From Bacteroidota bacterium (GTDB lineage: Bacteria; Bacteroidota; Bacteroidia; Chitinophagales; Chitinophagaceae), in contig CANFLP010000075.1 of NCBI GenBank assembly GCA_947447835.1, positions 1-8,976 of the forward strand: DNA of 8,976 nucleotides, in the 5' to 3' direction. Under the pieces are notes generated by a model. The model saw only the letters and a list, made by a program, of their open reading frames with translations. It was not told the origin of the DNA and ran no database searches. Shown piece after piece: positions 7,562-8,976 of this stretch; position 1 is the stretch's first letter, and every line of letters starts with the position of its first letter. Made by a program: the position numbers and the translations under genes.

Positions 7562-7599
7562 TTGAGCGAATTATGCTCAAAAATCAATTATGCGCATAA
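7562..7599. promoter_or_regulatory. Paired palindromic elements, candidate toxin-antitoxin operator
   Basis: Two symmetric elements lie in the divergent gap before the DUF6364-like antitoxin. The first is TTGAGC (7562-7567) with its inverse GCTCAA (7575-7580), separated by 7 bp. The second is the perfect 12-bp palindrome TTATGCGCATAA (7588-7599). Both contain AATTATGC (7569-7576 and 7586-7593), giving a direct repeat with 17-bp periodicity. Such an arrangement suits binding by a dimeric autorepressor. A -7-like TATCTTTA (7614-7621) follows, one base off TAnnTTTG, but I see no well-placed -33 element. Regulation of the minus-strand glycosidase from here is also possible. Confidence 0.4.
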
Positions 7600-7643
7600 A
7601 TTTAATTAATACGTATCTTTATAAAATACTTTATACGGATACC

Positions 7644-7886
7644 ATGAAAGCTAGACTTAACATAACAATCGAAGCCGAGGTGCTTAGAAGTGTGAAATAC
7701 TTTGCAGAGGAACAGAACACTAGTGTTTCTGAACTAGTTGAGACCTATTTTAAAACAATTGTTAAACCCAAAAAGAAAAAATCATTTTCTGATCTTATCA
7801 AAGAATTGCCCAAACCTAAATTAGCGGAAAATTTTGATTGGAAAGACGAGTATTATAAAGCTAAAAAGAAAAAGTATGGCTTATAA
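7644..7886 (+). CDS. DUF6364-like antitoxin of a PIN-toxin pair
   Basis: This is an 80-residue basic protein. It opens with MKARLNITIEAEVLRSVKYFAEEQNTSVSELVETYF, the ribbon-helix-helix-like pattern (short beta strand, two helices) seen in DUF6364-family antitoxins. The Lys-rich linker (PKKKKS) and C-terminal segment (LPKPKLAENFDWKDEYY) probably wrap the toxin. I choose the ATG at 7644. An in-frame ATG at 7590 would add 18 residues outside the family pattern and lies inside a palindromic candidate operator. The gene overlaps the PIN-domain gene by 11 bp, a typical antitoxin-first coupling. It probably neutralises that toxin and represses the shared promoter; this is inferred from family and layout. 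Confidence 0.82.
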   Translation: MKARLNITIEAEVLRSVKYFAEEQNTSVSELVETYFKTIVKPKKKKSFSDLIKELPKPKLAENFDWKDEYYKAKKKKYGL

Positions 7887-8298
7887 AATATACTTTGATG
7901 TAAATGTGCTTTTAGATTATACACTTCAACGCAGTAGTTTTAATGATATTGAAAAGATTATTAACAATATTGAAAATGGATTACAAAAAGGATATATAAC
8001 AAGTGCTACAATTCATACCATATCGTATTTTTTAACTAAGGAGTATGGTCATATTAAAGTAAAAGAGCTTTTGCTAGATTTTCTTTCCTTCTTTACAGTT
8101 ATAGATGCGCCACAAGATGTTCTTAGTAATGCTTTGCATGCAAATTATAACGACATTGAAGATGCACTACAAGTTTATACTGCTTTACATCATAAGATGG
8201 ATTTCTTTTTAACGAGTGATAAAAAGTTAATGAAAGCGTCCAGTGAAATTTTGCCCATCTTAACTCCCAAAGAGTTCGTAAAAGCATTTATTAATTAA
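7876..8298 (+). CDS. PIN-domain toxin (VapC-like ribonuclease)
   Basis: This 140-residue protein has the length and pattern of a PIN-domain RNase toxin, which typically cleaves tRNA or rRNA using Mg2+ or Mn2+. The first strand gives YFDVNVLLDY with the conserved D8 (and D14). Later come NDIEDALQVYTALHH (D93, E95, D96) and FFLTSDKKL (D115). The central acidic residue usual in VapC proteins is not obvious: the matching helix reads SATIHTISYFL, with His/Thr. The ATG at 7876 fits the beta-strand start MAYKIYFD; an ATG at 7834 would add 14 residues that do not belong to the fold. Translation is coupled to the antitoxin by an 11-bp overlap. Its stop overlaps the convergent thrC stop by 4 bp, with no terminator between them. 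Confidence 0.85.
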   Translation: MAYKIYFDVNVLLDYTLQRSSFNDIEKIINNIENGLQKGYITSATIHTISYFLTKEYGHIKVKELLLDFLSFFTVIDAPQDVLSNALHANYNDIEDALQVYTALHHKMDFFLTSDKKLMKASSEILPILTPKEFVKAFIN

Positions 8299-8976
8299 GC
8301 TGTTGCCTTACTTAACATCCAAGATTTAAACACACCAAAGCTTGCACCCATTGGGATAGCTACTTTTTCTTTGTCTAATAAAAATTGAACCGAGTCTGGT
8401 ATTGCAATAGTTTGTCCTATGGCCTCTTCCACAACTTCAGGGAATTTTACCGGGTGTGCAGTTTCTAAAATAATAGCAGGTTGATTAAATGCTTCGGCTG
8501 CTAAAAACGCAACTGCACCATGTGGATCCAAAATATAATTATTGGTTTTATATACACGGTGTATGGTAGATGCAGTAGCTGCGTCATCATAACTATAACT
8601 ACTTAAGCCACTCTTTAAACTTTCAAAATTGTTTTGCATTATTTCCATGATGCGCACAAAATTACTCGGGTTGCCTACGTCCATTGCATTAGATACGGTT
8701 GCAACTGCTTTACGTACTTCATAGTTTCCACTTTCCAAATACCTCGTCACTACATTGTTGTCATTACATGCTGCAACAAAATGCCCTAATGGCAAGCCAC
8801 TTGCCTTTGCCATCATGCCTGCACATATATTTCCAAAGTTGCCACTTGGCACTACAATATGCATTGGTACTTTGTCGCCATATTTTGCAACCCACTGTTG
8901 CCATGCAAAAAAGTAATACAATTGTTGTGGTAACCAACGCGCTACGTTAATTGAATTAGCTGATGTTAAATTATAA
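8295..8976 (-). CDS. thrC: Threonine synthase, C-terminal half (runs off right edge)
   Basis: This is the last 226 residues of threonine synthase, the PLP enzyme that converts O-phospho-L-homoserine to L-threonine and phosphate in the cytoplasm. The frame stays open to the window's right edge. The segment LTSANSINVARWLPQQLYYFFAW is typical internal thrC sequence, so the TTG at 8921 is not a start. Visible motifs are VPSGNFGN (PLP-phosphate loop), MDVGNPSNF, DPHGAVA and ETAHPVKFPEVV. The family is about 430 residues, so roughly the first 200, including the PLP-binding lysine, lie outside. The gene converges with the PIN-toxin gene and their stop codons overlap by 4 bp. No intrinsic terminator is seen after the stop. 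Confidence 0.95.
   Translation of the reverse strand, partial: YNLTSANSINVARWLPQQLYYFFAWQQWVAKYGDKVPMHIVVPSGNFGNICAGMMAKASGLPLGHFVAACNDNNVVTRYLESGNYEVRKAVATVSNAMDVGNPSNFVRIMEIMQNNFESLKSGLSSYSYDDAATASTIHRVYKTNNYILDPHGAVAFLAAEAFNQPAIILETAHPVKFPEVVEEAIGQTIAIPDSVQFLLDKEKVAIPMGASFGVFKSWMLSKATA

Noticed and set aside
8919..8921. TTG as the start codon of the threonine synthase fragment
   Set aside because: The reading frame continues upstream to the window edge with typical thrC residues, so the gene is 5'-truncated by the window rather than short.
8699..8950. 83-codon plus-strand open frame
   Set aside because: It is antisense to conserved thrC sequence and has no recognisable features.

Overview
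The window looks like chromosomal DNA from a low-GC member of the Bacteroidota, most likely a Chitinophagaceae-like bacterium. This rests on several things: a SusC-style TonB-dependent receptor with an N-terminal carboxypeptidase-regulatory-like domain; a small 'RGPP' secreted protein of a type I associate with this phylum; the near absence of Shine-Dalgarno sequences; and one promoter that matches the phylum's TTTG / TAnnTTTG pattern. The family-level placement is an impression from protein style, not a search result.

Layout. Positions 1-58 lie downstream of the receptor gene and hold nothing I recognise. Positions 59-4045 (minus strand) carry three closely spaced secreted or envelope genes, transcribed in the order alkaline-phosphatase-superfamily phosphohydrolase, small His/Cys 'RGPP' protein, TonB-dependent receptor. 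They look like one operon. The receptor plug and one loop resemble ZnuD-type metal receptors, so metal uptake coupled to a metal-dependent phosphohydrolase is a reasonable but unproven reading. A divergent 125-bp gap (4046-4170) contains a good Bacteroidota promoter driving a nitroreductase-family flavoprotein (4171-4800) that ends at a strong palindromic terminator (4845-4879).

Positions 4887-5557 (minus) hold a HigB-HigA type II toxin-antitoxin pair, toxin first, with the toxin starting at GTG. A perfect 15-bp-arm inverted repeat lies just upstream. It could be the pair's operator or the terminator of the next gene. Positions 5695-7440 (minus) encode a secreted three-domain glycoside hydrolase: GH43 five-bladed propeller, discoidin-like domain and fibronectin-III-like domain. 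It has no polysaccharide-utilisation-locus partners nearby. A divergent control region (7441-7643) with two palindromic elements precedes a second toxin-antitoxin pair on the plus strand (7644-8298), a DUF6364-like antitoxin and a PIN-domain toxin that overlap by 11 bp. That toxin gene converges on, and overlaps by 4 bp, the 3' end of threonine synthase (thrC, minus strand), whose 5' half lies beyond the right edge.

Overall this is mixed core metabolism (thrC, nitroreductase) and accessory content (two toxin-antitoxin modules flanking a lone polysaccharide-active enzyme, and a receptor operon). I found no rRNA, tRNA, CRISPR array, transposase or integrase. I do not see a clearly new multi-gene system. 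The most distinctive unexplained component is the small RGPP protein encoded between the phosphohydrolase and the receptor.
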